This document shows, one piece after another, positions 1 to 8,388 of a DNA stretch of 36,147 nucleotides. This DNA is from an uncultured Muribaculaceae bacterium. GTDB taxonomy: Bacteria; Bacteroidota; Bacteroidia; Bacteroidales; Muribaculaceae. Numbering within the stretch: position 1 is the stretch's first letter; each line of letters starts with the position of its first letter. Below the pieces are notes generated by a model that saw only the letters and a list, made by a program, of their open reading frames with translations, did not search any database and was not told the DNA's origin. The stretch is taken from positions 1 to 36,147 of the forward strand of contig CAMWJS010000021.1 in NCBI GenBank assembly GCA_947174635.1, in the 5' to 3' direction. A program made the translations under genes and the position numbers.

Positions 1-34
1 TCGGCTAAAAAATCCTTCCGCCATAATATCAAAA

Positions 35-42
35 TAATTTTG
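35..42 (+). promoter_or_regulatory. Possible -7 element upstream of priA
   Basis: The octamer TAATTTTG matches the Bacteroidota -7 consensus TAnnTTTG and would start a transcript near position 48, about 50 nt before the priA start codon. No TTTG is visible 19-21 nt upstream, so this is only a partial promoter. A 9-bp direct repeat (AAGCTGCTT at 56-64 and 88-96) lies between this site and the start codon. Confidence 0.3.
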
Positions 43-100
43 AACAGTTACTTAGAAGCTGCTTCAAATTAATCCAAACACTCTCTAAAGCTGCTTGCCG

Positions 101-2563
101 ATGTCGCGATGGTATGCTGAAATAATATTGCCGCTTCCTCTTGACACAACGTTCACCTATGCCATACCGGCAGAGATGGAGAACAGTGTCAGGGTGGGGT
201 ATCGTGTGATTGTGCCGTTCGGACGCAAGAAATATTATACAGGCATTGTCAGGTCGCTTACCACCCAGTCTCCCGAAGGCTTCGAGACAAAGGAGATTGC
301 CGTGGCTCTCGACAATCATCCTATAGTAAGGCATCCGCAGCTCAAGCTGTGGGAATGGGTGGCGGAATATTATATGTGCGCCGCCGGCGACGTGTATAAG
401 GCGGCAGTGCCCTCGGGGCTTAAGGTCGAGAGCGAGACATTTGTGGAGGTCAATCCCGACTATGAACCCGGCGAGGATACACCGCTTGACGACCGCGAGG
501 CGATGATTGTGTCGCTGCTGGGCGACGAGAAGTGCATGGCAGTGTCGGCCATAGCGCGTGAGCTGACAGTGAAAAATCTGCCTGCACTGATTACGTCGAT
601 GATTGACAAAGGTATACTCGTTATCTCCGAAAAAATCATTGAGAGGTATCGGGCAGTGAGGCATACGGTTGTGATACCCGAATATGACATCTCGGGAATG
701 GCCGATGCGTTCAGCAGCGTGAAGTCGGCCAAGAAGCAGGAGCGTCTGTTGATGACCCTGACCGAGATGAGCGGTGTGAACCGGCGCGGAGCCGATGTCA
801 AGGAGGTGGACCGGAAGGAACTGCTTGACCGGGCGGGAGTGACTTCGGCGGTGCTGAATGCCGTAATCAAGAAGGGGCTGGCACGAATTGAGAAACGCGA
901 AATCAACAGATTTAAATTTGACGGAACGCCCACGGGAAAGCTGCCGCTGCTGACACAGGCGCAGATGAAAGCGTGCGACGAAATCACCGCCCAGTGGCGT
1001 GACAAGTCGACCGTGCTGCTGCACGGAGTGACATCGAGTGGCAAAACCGAAATATATTCACATCTGATTGACGCTGCATTGAGCCGCGGGGAGCAGGTGC
1101 TCTATCTTGTGCCCGAAATAGCTCTTACCACACAGCTTACCCGCCGCCTGCAGAATGTATTCGGAAACAGTGTGGTGGTCTACCATTCCAAATTTTCAGA
1201 CAACGAGCGTGTCGATATATGGAAAACGATGCTTGCCGAGCAGACTCCCCGAGTGATACTCGGAGCGCGTTCGTCGCTGTTCCTTCCATTCGGCCGCCTG
1301 GGGCTTGTCATCGTCGACGAGGAGCATGAATCGAGTTACAAACAGGCCGACCCCGCGCCGCGATATAACGCGCGCGACACGGCGCTTGTGCTTGCCTCGA
1401 TGCATGGCGCCAAGGCTCTCCTTGGAAGCGCTACGCCCTCTGTCGAGACATACTACAAGGCCATCAACGGCAAGTTCGGACTGGTGAGCCTGACTACGCG
1501 TTATAACGAGCTTCCGCTTCCGCCAATACATATTGTCGACATGAAAAGGGCGCGTCAGAGGGGAGAGGTGGAAGGTCCGCTCTCGCTCGATGCCGTCAGG
1601 AGTATCAACGGAGCCGTAGAAGCGTCAAAGCAGGCGATATTGTTCCGCAACCGCAGGGGATTTGCCCCGATGGTGCGTTGCAAGCAATGCGCGTGGGTGC
1701 CCAAGTGTCAGTATTGCGATGTGTCGCTGACCTATCATAACCATTCGAGGCAGCTTGTGTGCCATTATTGCGGAGCTGTCTATGAGTTGCCCGACCTCTG
1801 TCCGCAGTGCCGGCAGCCGGCTATCGAGGTGATAGGCTACGGAACAGAAAGAGTGGAAGGGGAGATTGAGAATATTTTCCCGGCAAGCAAGGTGCTGCGC
1901 ATGGACCTTGACACCACGCGCAACAAGGATGGTTACGAATCGATTATCGATGCGTTTTCGTCGCACAAGGCCGACATACTCGTGGGCACGCAGATGGTGA
2001 CAAAGGGGCTTGATTTCGGCACTGTGTCAACCGTTGTGGTGATAAATGCCGACGAGCTGATCAACATACCCGATTTCAAGGCGTCTGAAAGGGCGTTCAA
2101 TATGCTCGAGCAGGTGTCGGGACGCGCCGGCAGGGGCGATGCCGCCGGCAGTGAGGTGATAATCCAGACCTACACCCCCGACCATCCGATATTGCAGTTT
2201 GTGTCGGGGCATTCCTATCTCGGATTTTACGAACATGAAATAGAGGAGCGCAAACGGTATCTGTATCCACCGTTCACGCGAATCATCTACATATACCTCA
2301 AGCATGCCGACGCTTCGGTGCTTCAGCAGTTTTCCCACGCTTATGCCCAGTTGCTGGCATCGCAGCTCGGCAGCAGGGTGAGCGGCCCCGATCAGCCGCG
2401 TGTCACGCGTGTGAAGTCGCTGTATATACAGAAAATAATGATAAAAGTGGAAGCCGGCGCGTCGTTGGCAAAGCTGCGTCAGGTGTTGAAGGACACTTAT
2501 GTGAAGATGGCAAAGAATCCGGCAATAAAAAATTCGCAGGTGTATTACGATGTCGATCCGTAA
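101..2563 (+). CDS. priA: Primosomal replication-restart helicase PriA
   Basis: PriA is the 3'-to-5' DNA helicase that recognises stalled forks and reloads the replicative helicase. The 820-residue product has the family's order: an N-terminal 3'-BD starting ILPLPLDTTFTYAIP, then a helicase core with Walker A GVTSSGKT at 309-316, DEEH box at 406-409 and the LLGSATPS motif. Eight zinc-binding cysteines follow in four CxxC pairs (527/530, 536/539, 554/557, 567/570), then the second RecA-like lobe with GTQMVTKGLDF and QVSGRAGR. I chose ATG at 101. A TTG two codons upstream is in frame, but ATG fits the family N-terminus. The length is normal and no key residue is missing. It stands 400 bp upstream of dnaA in the same direction. 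Confidence 0.97.
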   Translation: MSRWYAEIILPLPLDTTFTYAIPAEMENSVRVGYRVIVPFGRKKYYTGIVRSLTTQSPEGFETKEIAVALDNHPIVRHPQLKLWEWVAEYYMCAAGDVYKAAVPSGLKVESETFVEVNPDYEPGEDTPLDDREAMIVSLLGDEKCMAVSAIARELTVKNLPALITSMIDKGILVISEKIIERYRAVRHTVVIPEYDISGMADAFSSVKSAKKQERLLMTLTEMSGVNRRGADVKEVDRKELLDRAGVTSAVLNAVIKKGLARIEKREINRFKFDGTPTGKLPLLTQAQMKACDEITAQWRDKSTVLLHGVTSSGKTEIYSHLIDAALSRGEQVLYLVPEIALTTQLTRRLQNVFGNSVVVYHSKFSDNERVDIWKTMLAEQTPRVILGARSSLFLPFGRLGLVIVDEEHESSYKQADPAPRYNARDTALVLASMHGAKALLGSATPSVETYYKAINGKFGLVSLTTRYNELPLPPIHIVDMKRARQRGEVEGPLSLDAVRSINGAVEASKQAILFRNRRGFAPMVRCKQCAWVPKCQYCDVSLTYHNHSRQLVCHYCGAVYELPDLCPQCRQPAIEVIGYGTERVEGEIENIFPASKVLRMDLDTTRNKDGYESIIDAFSSHKADILVGTQMVTKGLDFGTVSTVVVINADELINIPDFKASERAFNMLEQVSGRAGRGDAAGSEVIIQTYTPDHPILQFVSGHSYLGFYEHEIEERKRYLYPPFTRIIYIYLKHADASVLQQFSHAYAQLLASQLGSRVSGPDQPRVTRVKSLYIQKIMIKVEAGASLAKLRQVLKDTYVKMAKNPAIKNSQVYYDVDP

Positions 2564-2961
2564 AAGATGTTCCCGTCAGTGGCGGACAGTGTTACGGCGG
2601 TTACAGAAATGATACGTCGGCGCAATGTCTTATTTGGAATTAATCTAAATAAATAAAAATATACCCGAATGCTTTAAATTACTTTAAATACGGTTGATTG
2701 CAGGTGATAATAGCGCTTTTGAAGTAATTTTTCACGGGGAAGCGTTTGCTTGTTTCATGCCACACAACCGACATGGCTACAGTCGGTTACGGTTTAAATA
2801 TAAGGCAAGATGTCAAGGAAATGTTCCACGCTTTTATAAGTTGTTGACTTACAGAATAGTTGTAGTCTTTATCTAAATTCCAAAAAAATAATCACTTTTT
2901 TTTATTAAATAATTGTCGGAAATTTGTATTGGCAAGAACAGCCCTTAAACGAATACACTTG
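2564..2961. other. AT-rich intergenic region between priA and dnaA
   Basis: This 398-bp stretch has no convincing gene. It holds a 7-bp hairpin (AACCGAC at 2766-2772 with GTCGGTT at 2782-2788, 9-nt loop) and a very AT-rich part at 2880-2930. I found no clear TTATCCACA-type DnaA boxes, so nothing supports an origin of replication. No full TTTG/TAnnTTTG promoter was found for dnaA; the closest -7 is GAAATTTG at 2919-2926. Confidence 0.5.
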
Positions 2962-4347
2962 ATGGAAAAAACTCCCTTACAACTGTGGGATGCCTGTTTG
3001 AAAATAATAGGCGACAATATCCCCTCCGAGCAATTTGACGCGTGGTTCCGACCGATCACGCTCAAAAGCTATGTCGACGGCAAGGTGACCCTTACCGTCC
3101 CTACGTCATTCTTCGTAGAATATATTGAAGAGAGGTTTTCCAAGCTCCTTGGCGCGGCCATCAAGCGTGTGTTCGGAGCTGAGACAAAGCTGTTCTACCA
3201 TTACAATCAGGTGCAGAACGAACCCACTACGGCGGTCGACATACGTAGTGCGGCACCGTCGGCGGCATCGAAAAAAGGTCTGCCTTCGGCCAATCCGTTC
3301 AACACACCGGTTCAGGTTCCGTTTGACTCGCAGCTCAACCCGCGCTACACGTTTGACAATTACTGTGGTTCGGAAAGCAATAAAATAGCCCTTTCAATCG
3401 GCAAGGCCATAGGTGGCGACCCGGACAACAAGACGTTCAACCCGCTTTTCATTTTCGGACCTTCAGGTGTGGGCAAGACCCATCTGATGCACGCAATCGG
3501 TCTGAGCCTCAAGGAAAGCCGTCCGCAATTGCGCGTGCTCTATATCAGTTCGCGTCTGTTCGAGAGTCAGTTCACGGTTGCGTCGCGCAATGGCCGTATC
3601 AACGACTTCATCCACTTCTACCAGAGCATCGATGTGCTTATTATCGATGACATACAGGATCTGATCGACAAGGAGAAGACCCAGAACACCTTCTTCCATA
3701 TCTTCAGCCACCTGCATCTCAACAACAAGCAGATAATCATATCGAGCGACTGCTCTCCTTCCATGCTCAAGGGTATGCCCGAGCGTCTGCTGACACGCAT
3801 GAAGTGGGGTATGACGGTAGAGCTGGAGCGTCCCGACATGAATTTGCGCCGCAATGTGCTGACCCGTATCGCCGAGCAGGAGGGCCTGCCGGTATCGGAC
3901 GATGTGCTTGAATTTATCGCTTCAAATGTGACCGGAAGCATCCGTGAACTCGAGGGCATAATGGTATCGCTTGTGGCACGAGCCGCAATCCTCAACCGCC
4001 CGATTGATTTCGACTTGGCGAGGACGGTGATTTCGAATGCGGTGAAAATCAACAAGAAACAGATTAATTTCGAGATGGTGACGCAAAGTGTCAGCGCGCA
4101 CTACAATATCGAGCCTGACGCTATTTTCACCAAGTCGCGCAAGCGCGAGGTGTCGGATGCCCGCCAGATGGTGATGTATATGGCGAAAAAGCATGCGAAA
4201 ATGGCACTTACGGCTATCGGAACCCGTCTGTCGCGCACGCATGCCACAGTGCTCTACGCGTGCAAGAGCATCGAAGACCGCCTGCTCCATGAAAAGCAGC
4301 TTCAGGACGACGTCAATGCTATAGAAAAAGATTTCATGAAGGGATAA
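2962..4347 (+). CDS. dnaA: Chromosomal replication initiator DnaA
   Basis: DnaA is the AAA+ protein that binds origin DnaA boxes and opens the duplex. From ATG 2962 the product has 461 residues. Domain I begins LWDACLKIIGDNIPSEQFDAW and is followed by a linker. The AAA+ domain carries Walker A GPSGVGKT at 166-173 and Walker B LIIDD with Asp229/Asp230. The C-terminal helix-turn-helix domain IV carries the DnaA signature around 408-437 (KKHAKMALTAIG, LSRTHATVLYACKSI). An in-frame TTG at 2929 would add 11 residues, but Bacteroidota DnaA proteins start close to the Leu-Trp of domain I, so I prefer the ATG. The gene is complete. It ends 5 bp before a palindromic element and converges on a nitroreductase gene. 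Confidence 0.97.
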   Translation: MEKTPLQLWDACLKIIGDNIPSEQFDAWFRPITLKSYVDGKVTLTVPTSFFVEYIEERFSKLLGAAIKRVFGAETKLFYHYNQVQNEPTTAVDIRSAAPSAASKKGLPSANPFNTPVQVPFDSQLNPRYTFDNYCGSESNKIALSIGKAIGGDPDNKTFNPLFIFGPSGVGKTHLMHAIGLSLKESRPQLRVLYISSRLFESQFTVASRNGRINDFIHFYQSIDVLIIDDIQDLIDKEKTQNTFFHIFSHLHLNNKQIIISSDCSPSMLKGMPERLLTRMKWGMTVELERPDMNLRRNVLTRIAEQEGLPVSDDVLEFIASNVTGSIRELEGIMVSLVARAAILNRPIDFDLARTVISNAVKINKKQINFEMVTQSVSAHYNIEPDAIFTKSRKREVSDARQMVMYMAKKHAKMALTAIGTRLSRTHATVLYACKSIEDRLLHEKQLQDDVNAIEKDFMKG

Positions 4348-4352
4348 CAAAG

Positions 4353-4492
4353 AGGGTGTTGCATAACCTAATGTTGTAGGGACGCACGGCTCGTGCGTCC
4401 GAGTCTGATGCTTGGTAATCAGCATGTTGGCGGACGCACGAGCCGTGCGTCCCTACATGCCGGCATCAATTTTCAGAGTTATGCAACGCCCT
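4353..4492. repeat. Nested palindromic (REP/MITE-like) element
   Basis: Outer arms AGGGTGTTGCATAAC (4353-4367) and GTTATGCAACGCCCT (4478-4492) are inverted repeats with one mismatch. Inside them sit two copies of a hairpin in opposite orientation: GGACGCACG-GCT-CGTGCGTCC at 4380-4400 and GGACGCACG-AGC-CGTGCGTCC at 4432-4452. Each copy is palindromic, and together with flanking TAG/CTA they form a longer inverted repeat. The element fills the gap between the convergent dnaA and nitroreductase genes and encodes nothing. It could serve as a bidirectional terminator, but the architecture is that of a dispersed REP-like or miniature inverted-repeat element. Confidence 0.75.
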
Positions 4493-4508
4493 ATATGTAA
4501 CAGGATTA

Positions 4509-5273
4509 TTATTTTTTTGGGAATGGGAAACCGTTGTTTTCGATGAAATCGTGGTATACGGCAGAGAAGTATTCGTTGTTCTTGCGCGTATAGCGTACGT
4601 CGGTGAAAACCTGAGCGAGAGTTTTCTTTCCGTTTTCCGCAATGAACCCGGCGCTTTCGGGTAGGCTTTCCTTATAGGCATAATATTCGGCTGTCTCGGA
4701 GTCATCAGGACGGCGGTAGTGCTCGCGGTGGAGTATGGCACGCAGCGGAAGCCTGTCGGAAACGAAGCCTTCGTCAGCCGGCCAGCCCACGGAGATGGTG
4801 CATACCGGAATTACGCGCTCGGGGAGCTGCAGCTCCCGGGCAATCTGCGGGGCGTTGTAGGTGGTGGTGCCGAGATAGCAGCATCCGAGTCCTTGCTGCT
4901 CGGCGATTGTGACAAACTGCTGGGTGAGGATGACGGTGTCGATGACGGCTGTCATGAATGACTGGAAATTGTCGTAACCGTGGTCGGCGTCGGAGATGTC
5001 GCACCAGTGGCAGAAACGGTTGAAGTCGGCGCAGAAAGTGATGAGCACGGGAGCGCCTGTGGCGGCTGGCTGGCTGAAGTGGGCCGGCGCGAGAGCTTTG
5101 CGTCTGTCAGGGTCGCGGGTGATGATGACGCTGTAGAGCTGCATGTTGCCTGTAGTGGGAGCGTGTGATGCTTTCTCTATGATTTCTTCAAGCAGGTTTT
5201 CGCTTACTTCCCGACCGGAATATCTGCGTATCGTGCGGCGGTTGTGCCAGTATGTGTCGTTGTCGTATCGCAT
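4509..5273 (-). CDS. Nitroreductase-family oxidoreductase (NfsA/FRP-like)
   Basis: This is a flavin-dependent NAD(P)H oxidoreductase of the nitroreductase fold, probably cytoplasmic and FMN-binding. The 254-residue length fits the NfsA/FRP branch rather than the shorter NfsB type. The N-terminus has the family's Arg cluster (NRRTIRRYSGREV) and the phosphate-binding stretch HAPTTGNMQLYSVI. The central GLGCCYLGTT and VIPVCTISVGWPADE match the second half of the domain. The physiological substrate cannot be told from sequence. It is a single-gene unit reading toward dnaA, with a consensus promoter just upstream (5306-5336). Start ATG at 5273. Confidence 0.88.
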   Translation of the reverse strand: MRYDNDTYWHNRRTIRRYSGREVSENLLEEIIEKASHAPTTGNMQLYSVIITRDPDRRKALAPAHFSQPAATGAPVLITFCADFNRFCHWCDISDADHGYDNFQSFMTAVIDTVILTQQFVTIAEQQGLGCCYLGTTTYNAPQIARELQLPERVIPVCTISVGWPADEGFVSDRLPLRAILHREHYRRPDDSETAEYYAYKESLPESAGFIAENGKKTLAQVFTDVRYTRKNNEYFSAVYHDFIENNGFPFPKK

Positions 5274-5305
5274 AATTTAACTGATGTGTATGTTACTCTT
5301 TGAGC

Positions 5306-5336
5306 CAAAGATACGCAAATTATTTTAAAGCGCAAA
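5306..5336 (-). promoter_or_regulatory. Bacteroidota-type promoter of the nitroreductase gene
   Basis: On the minus strand, TTTG (5336-5333), a 19-nt spacer and TATCTTTG (5313-5306) fit the -33/-7 consensus exactly. Transcription would start near 5300, giving a leader of about 27 nt. Confidence 0.7.
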
Positions 5337-5486
5337 TTCTGAAATTTTAGTTGTTTGTTACTCAGATGATTAAGAAAAATGTAAATTCCGAGAGTATATC
5401 TATTGGCTCAATATTCTGAATATCAGTGGTATGATTTTTCGAAATGGAAAACTTATCAACAATCATGCTGTTTTGTGATTGTAAAA

Positions 5487-5518
5487 TTTGGCAATGAATT
5501 AAAAAATCGCCTAATTTG
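5487..5518 (+). promoter_or_regulatory. Weak promoter candidate for the ribonucleotide reductase gene
   Basis: TTTG at 5487-5490 and TAATTTG at 5512-5518 are 21 nt apart. The -7 element is one base short of TAnnTTTG. The start would fall near 5525, about 36 nt before the gene. No cobalamin-riboswitch-like structure or B12 box was seen in 5274-5560. Confidence 0.35.
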
Positions 5519-5560
5519 CATCGCAAAAGAAAAACAGCATCCTAAAATAAAAAAAATATC

Positions 5561-8092
5561 ATGGACCGACCCGTTTACAGCTATGACGAGGCTTTCAATT
5601 CGTCACTGAAATATTTTGACGGCGATGAGCTTGCTGCCCGTGTATGGGTCAGCAAATATGCGTTGAAGGACTCGGCCAACAATCTTTATGAACTCACACC
5701 CGATGACATGCACCACCGGCTTGCCGATGAAATAGCCCGCATCGAGGCTAAATATCCCAATGCGATGAGTGCCGACGAGGTATTCTCGTATCTTAAGGAT
5801 TTCAGATATATCGTGCCTCAGGGTAGCCCGATGACCGGTATCGGCAATGACCTGCAGGTAGGTTCGTTGTCCAACTGTTTTGTCATCGGTCTGGACGGAC
5901 AGCCCGACTCTTACGGCGGCATCATCCTTATTGACCAGGAGCAGGTGCAGCTGATGAAACGTCGCGGCGGAGTAGGTCATGACCTGTCGCATCTGCGACC
6001 CAAAGGGAGTCCGGTCAAAAATTCGGCACTGACATCGACCGGCCTTGTGCCGTTTATGGAGCGCTATTCCAATTCTACCCGCGAAGTGGCGCAGGACGGC
6101 CGCCGCGGAGCTCTGATGATGACCGTGTCGATCAAGCATCCCGATGCCGAGGCATTCATCGATGCGAAGATGACGCAGGGCAAAGTGACGGGAGCCAATG
6201 TGTCGGTGCGTATCGACGATGATTTCATGCGTGCGGCTACCGAGGGCACCCCGTATCAACAGCAATTTCCGGTCGACAGCAACGAGCCTGTGTTCAAGAA
6301 TGAAATCAACGCCACCGACCTATGGGCCAAAATAATACACAACGCATGGAAATCGGCCGAGCCCGGAGTGCTTTTCTGGGATACAATCACGCGTGAGTCG
6401 CTCCCCGACTGTTACGCCGACCTCGGTTTCCGCACCATCTCCACAAATCCCTGCGGCGAAATACCGTTGTGTCCCTATGACTCATGCCGTCTGCTGGCAA
6501 TCAACCTGTTCAGCTATGTCACCGAACCATTCTCGCCGAATGCAAGTTTTGATTTCGAACTGCTCCGCAAGCATGTAATCAAGGCACAGCGCATCATGGA
6601 CGACATCATCGACCTCGAGATGGAGAAGATAGATACGATACTTGAGAAAATCGGTTCCGACCCCGAGAGCGAAGAGGTGAAGACCATTGAGCGCAATCTA
6701 TGGGAAAAGATACGGGCAAAGACTCTGCTCGGACGCCGCACGGGAGTCGGCACTACCGGAGAAGGCGATATGCTTGCCGCTCTCGGATTGCGTTACGGCA
6801 CACCCGAAGCGACCGATTTCTCTGAAAGCGTACACAAGGCAATCGCTCTTGCCGCCTATCGTTCGTCGGTTGAGATGGCAAAGGAGAGAGGCGCTTTTGA
6901 AATATATGACGCGGCGCGCGAGGAGGGCAATCCGATGCTGGAACGCCTGCGTGCGGCCGACCCCGAGCTGTATGAGGATATGAAGGTGCACGGCCGTCGC
7001 AATATCGCATGTCTGACAATCGCCCCCACAGGAACGACTTCGCTGATGACGCGGACCACGTCGGGTATAGAGCCGGTGTTCATGCCCGTGTACAAGCGTC
7101 GCCGCAAAGTGAATCCTTCGGACGTCGACGCACGTATCGACTATATCGATGACTCAGGCGATGCGTTCGAGGAGTTTATCGTGTACCATCCGCGCTTTGT
7201 CGACTGGATGAAGGCCAACGGACTGCAGGTGAAGGATGATTACACTCAGGATGAGATTGATGCGCTTGTGGAACGTTCGCCCTACTATAAAGCCACGGCC
7301 AACGATATCGACTGGGTGGAGAAAGTGAAGATGCAGGGACGGGTGCAGAAGTGGGTCGACCATTCCATCTCAGTCACCATCAATCTTCCCGCCGATGTCA
7401 ACGAAGAGCTTGTCAACCGCCTTTATGTCGAAGCATGGAAATCGGGATGCAAGGGATGTACGGTCTACCGTGACGGCAGCCGCTCCGGTGTCCTTGTGCA
7501 GGTGGAAAAGAAAGTCAAGAGCAATGAGGCTCCTGTAAAGGCCGTTCCGCTCGTACGCCCCATAGAGCTTGAGGCCGATGTGGTCCGCTTCCAGAACAAC
7601 AAGGAGAAATGGATTGCATTCGTCGGCCTGAAAGACGGCCGTCCCTATGAAATCTTCACAGGCCTTGCCGACGATGAGGACGGTATATTCTGCCCCAAGT
7701 CGGTGAACCATGGCAAGATAATCAAGGCTACCGACGAACATGGTGCGAAACGCTATGACTTCCAGTTTGTCAACAAGCGCGGACACAAAACCACTATCGA
7801 AGGCCTTTCCGATAAGTTCAATCCCGAATACTGGAACTACGCCAAGCTCATATCGGGAGTGCTGCGCTACGGCATGCCGATCGACCAGGTGCTTAAACTT
7901 GTGTCGGGACTTGAACTCGACAGCCAGTCAATCAACACGTGGAAGATGGGTGTGGAGCGCGCGCTGAAGAAGTATCTCCCCAACGGAACAAGAGCCAGCG
8001 GCCAGACATGTCCCAACTGCGGCCAGGAGTCGCTTGTATATCAGGAAGGATGTCTGATATGCACCAACTGCGGCACTTCGAAATGCGGCTGA
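5561..8092 (+). CDS. nrdJ: Adenosylcobalamin-dependent (class II) ribonucleotide reductase
   Basis: The enzyme reduces ribonucleotides to deoxyribonucleotides using a cobalamin-generated thiyl radical, so it needs no oxygen and no separate radical subunit. The 843-residue protein has the reductase barrel: Cys106 in LSNCFVIG, the Asn296-Pro-Cys298-Gly-Glu300 (NxCxE) active-site motif, and IACLTIAPTGTTSLM. A cysteine-rich tail follows at CKGCTVYRDGSRSG, then a C-terminal zinc-ribbon-like end (Cys817/820, 831/834/837, 842). Such tails are known in B12-dependent NrdJ of this size and probably help re-reduce the active site. No ATP-cone is obvious at the N-terminus. It is monocistronic, with the divergent nitroreductase upstream. 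The gene symbol rests on family resemblance. Confidence 0.93.
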   Translation: MDRPVYSYDEAFNSSLKYFDGDELAARVWVSKYALKDSANNLYELTPDDMHHRLADEIARIEAKYPNAMSADEVFSYLKDFRYIVPQGSPMTGIGNDLQVGSLSNCFVIGLDGQPDSYGGIILIDQEQVQLMKRRGGVGHDLSHLRPKGSPVKNSALTSTGLVPFMERYSNSTREVAQDGRRGALMMTVSIKHPDAEAFIDAKMTQGKVTGANVSVRIDDDFMRAATEGTPYQQQFPVDSNEPVFKNEINATDLWAKIIHNAWKSAEPGVLFWDTITRESLPDCYADLGFRTISTNPCGEIPLCPYDSCRLLAINLFSYVTEPFSPNASFDFELLRKHVIKAQRIMDDIIDLEMEKIDTILEKIGSDPESEEVKTIERNLWEKIRAKTLLGRRTGVGTTGEGDMLAALGLRYGTPEATDFSESVHKAIALAAYRSSVEMAKERGAFEIYDAAREEGNPMLERLRAADPELYEDMKVHGRRNIACLTIAPTGTTSLMTRTTSGIEPVFMPVYKRRRKVNPSDVDARIDYIDDSGDAFEEFIVYHPRFVDWMKANGLQVKDDYTQDEIDALVERSPYYKATANDIDWVEKVKMQGRVQKWVDHSISVTINLPADVNEELVNRLYVEAWKSGCKGCTVYRDGSRSGVLVQVEKKVKSNEAPVKAVPLVRPIELEADVVRFQNNKEKWIAFVGLKDGRPYEIFTGLADDEDGIFCPKSVNHGKIIKATDEHGAKRYDFQFVNKRGHKTTIEGLSDKFNPEYWNYAKLISGVLRYGMPIDQVLKLVSGLELDSQSINTWKMGVERALKKYLPNGTRASGQTCPNCGQESLVYQEGCLICTNCGTSKCG

Positions 8093-8161
8093 TAAGGCGG
8101 TAAATGAGTGTATGGCCGTCAAAAAGATATGTTATAAAGCATAAAACGGCTGATAAAATTA

Positions 8162-8208
8162 ATTCATGCCCGATTTTTTGTAAATTTTTCAAAAAATCGG
8201 GCATGAAT
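8162..8208. repeat. Perfect 19-bp inverted repeat (hairpin)
   Basis: ATTCATGCCCGATTTTTTG (8162-8180) is perfectly complementary to 8190-8208, with the loop TAAATTTTT. It lies 70 bp after the ribonucleotide reductase stop codon. A terminator role is plausible from position, but no T-run follows on either strand, so a processing or mRNA-stabilising hairpin or a mobile palindrome is also possible. Confidence 0.75.
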
Positions 8209-8388
8209 GTCAAAAAAACATACTATATTTAAGCCTTGAAAACCTGATTTCGTGACACCGCTGTTTTAGAGGGTGTCTGCCGGTATGAAATGCACGGTGG
8301 AATGGCTTGACAAACGGCCGGTATTTATGTGATTATATCAACAGATAATTTTTAAATCAATCATAATAACAATAACTTCTCATCATCT

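Noticed and set aside
29-1024. Long minus-strand reading frame (331 codons) opposite priA
   Set aside because: Its translation has no recognisable domain, it overlaps certain PriA coding sequence, and long antisense frames are expected from the codon bias of this genome.
2694-2876. Small plus-strand frame of 60 codons between priA and dnaA
   Set aside because: It has AT-rich, gene-unlike composition, spans the hairpin and matches no family.
2564-2961. Origin of replication upstream of dnaA
   Set aside because: No cluster of TTATCCACA-like boxes is visible, and gene order near dnaA does not mark the origin reliably in Bacteroidota. GC-skew over the whole genome would be decisive.
5274-5560. 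Cobalamin riboswitch before the B12-dependent reductase
   Set aside because: No B12-box-like core or suitable multi-stem structure was seen in this AT-rich region.
5403-5609. Small plus-strand frame of 68 codons before the reductase gene
   Set aside because: It overlaps the reductase start and the promoter region, and shows no family resemblance or plausible start signal.
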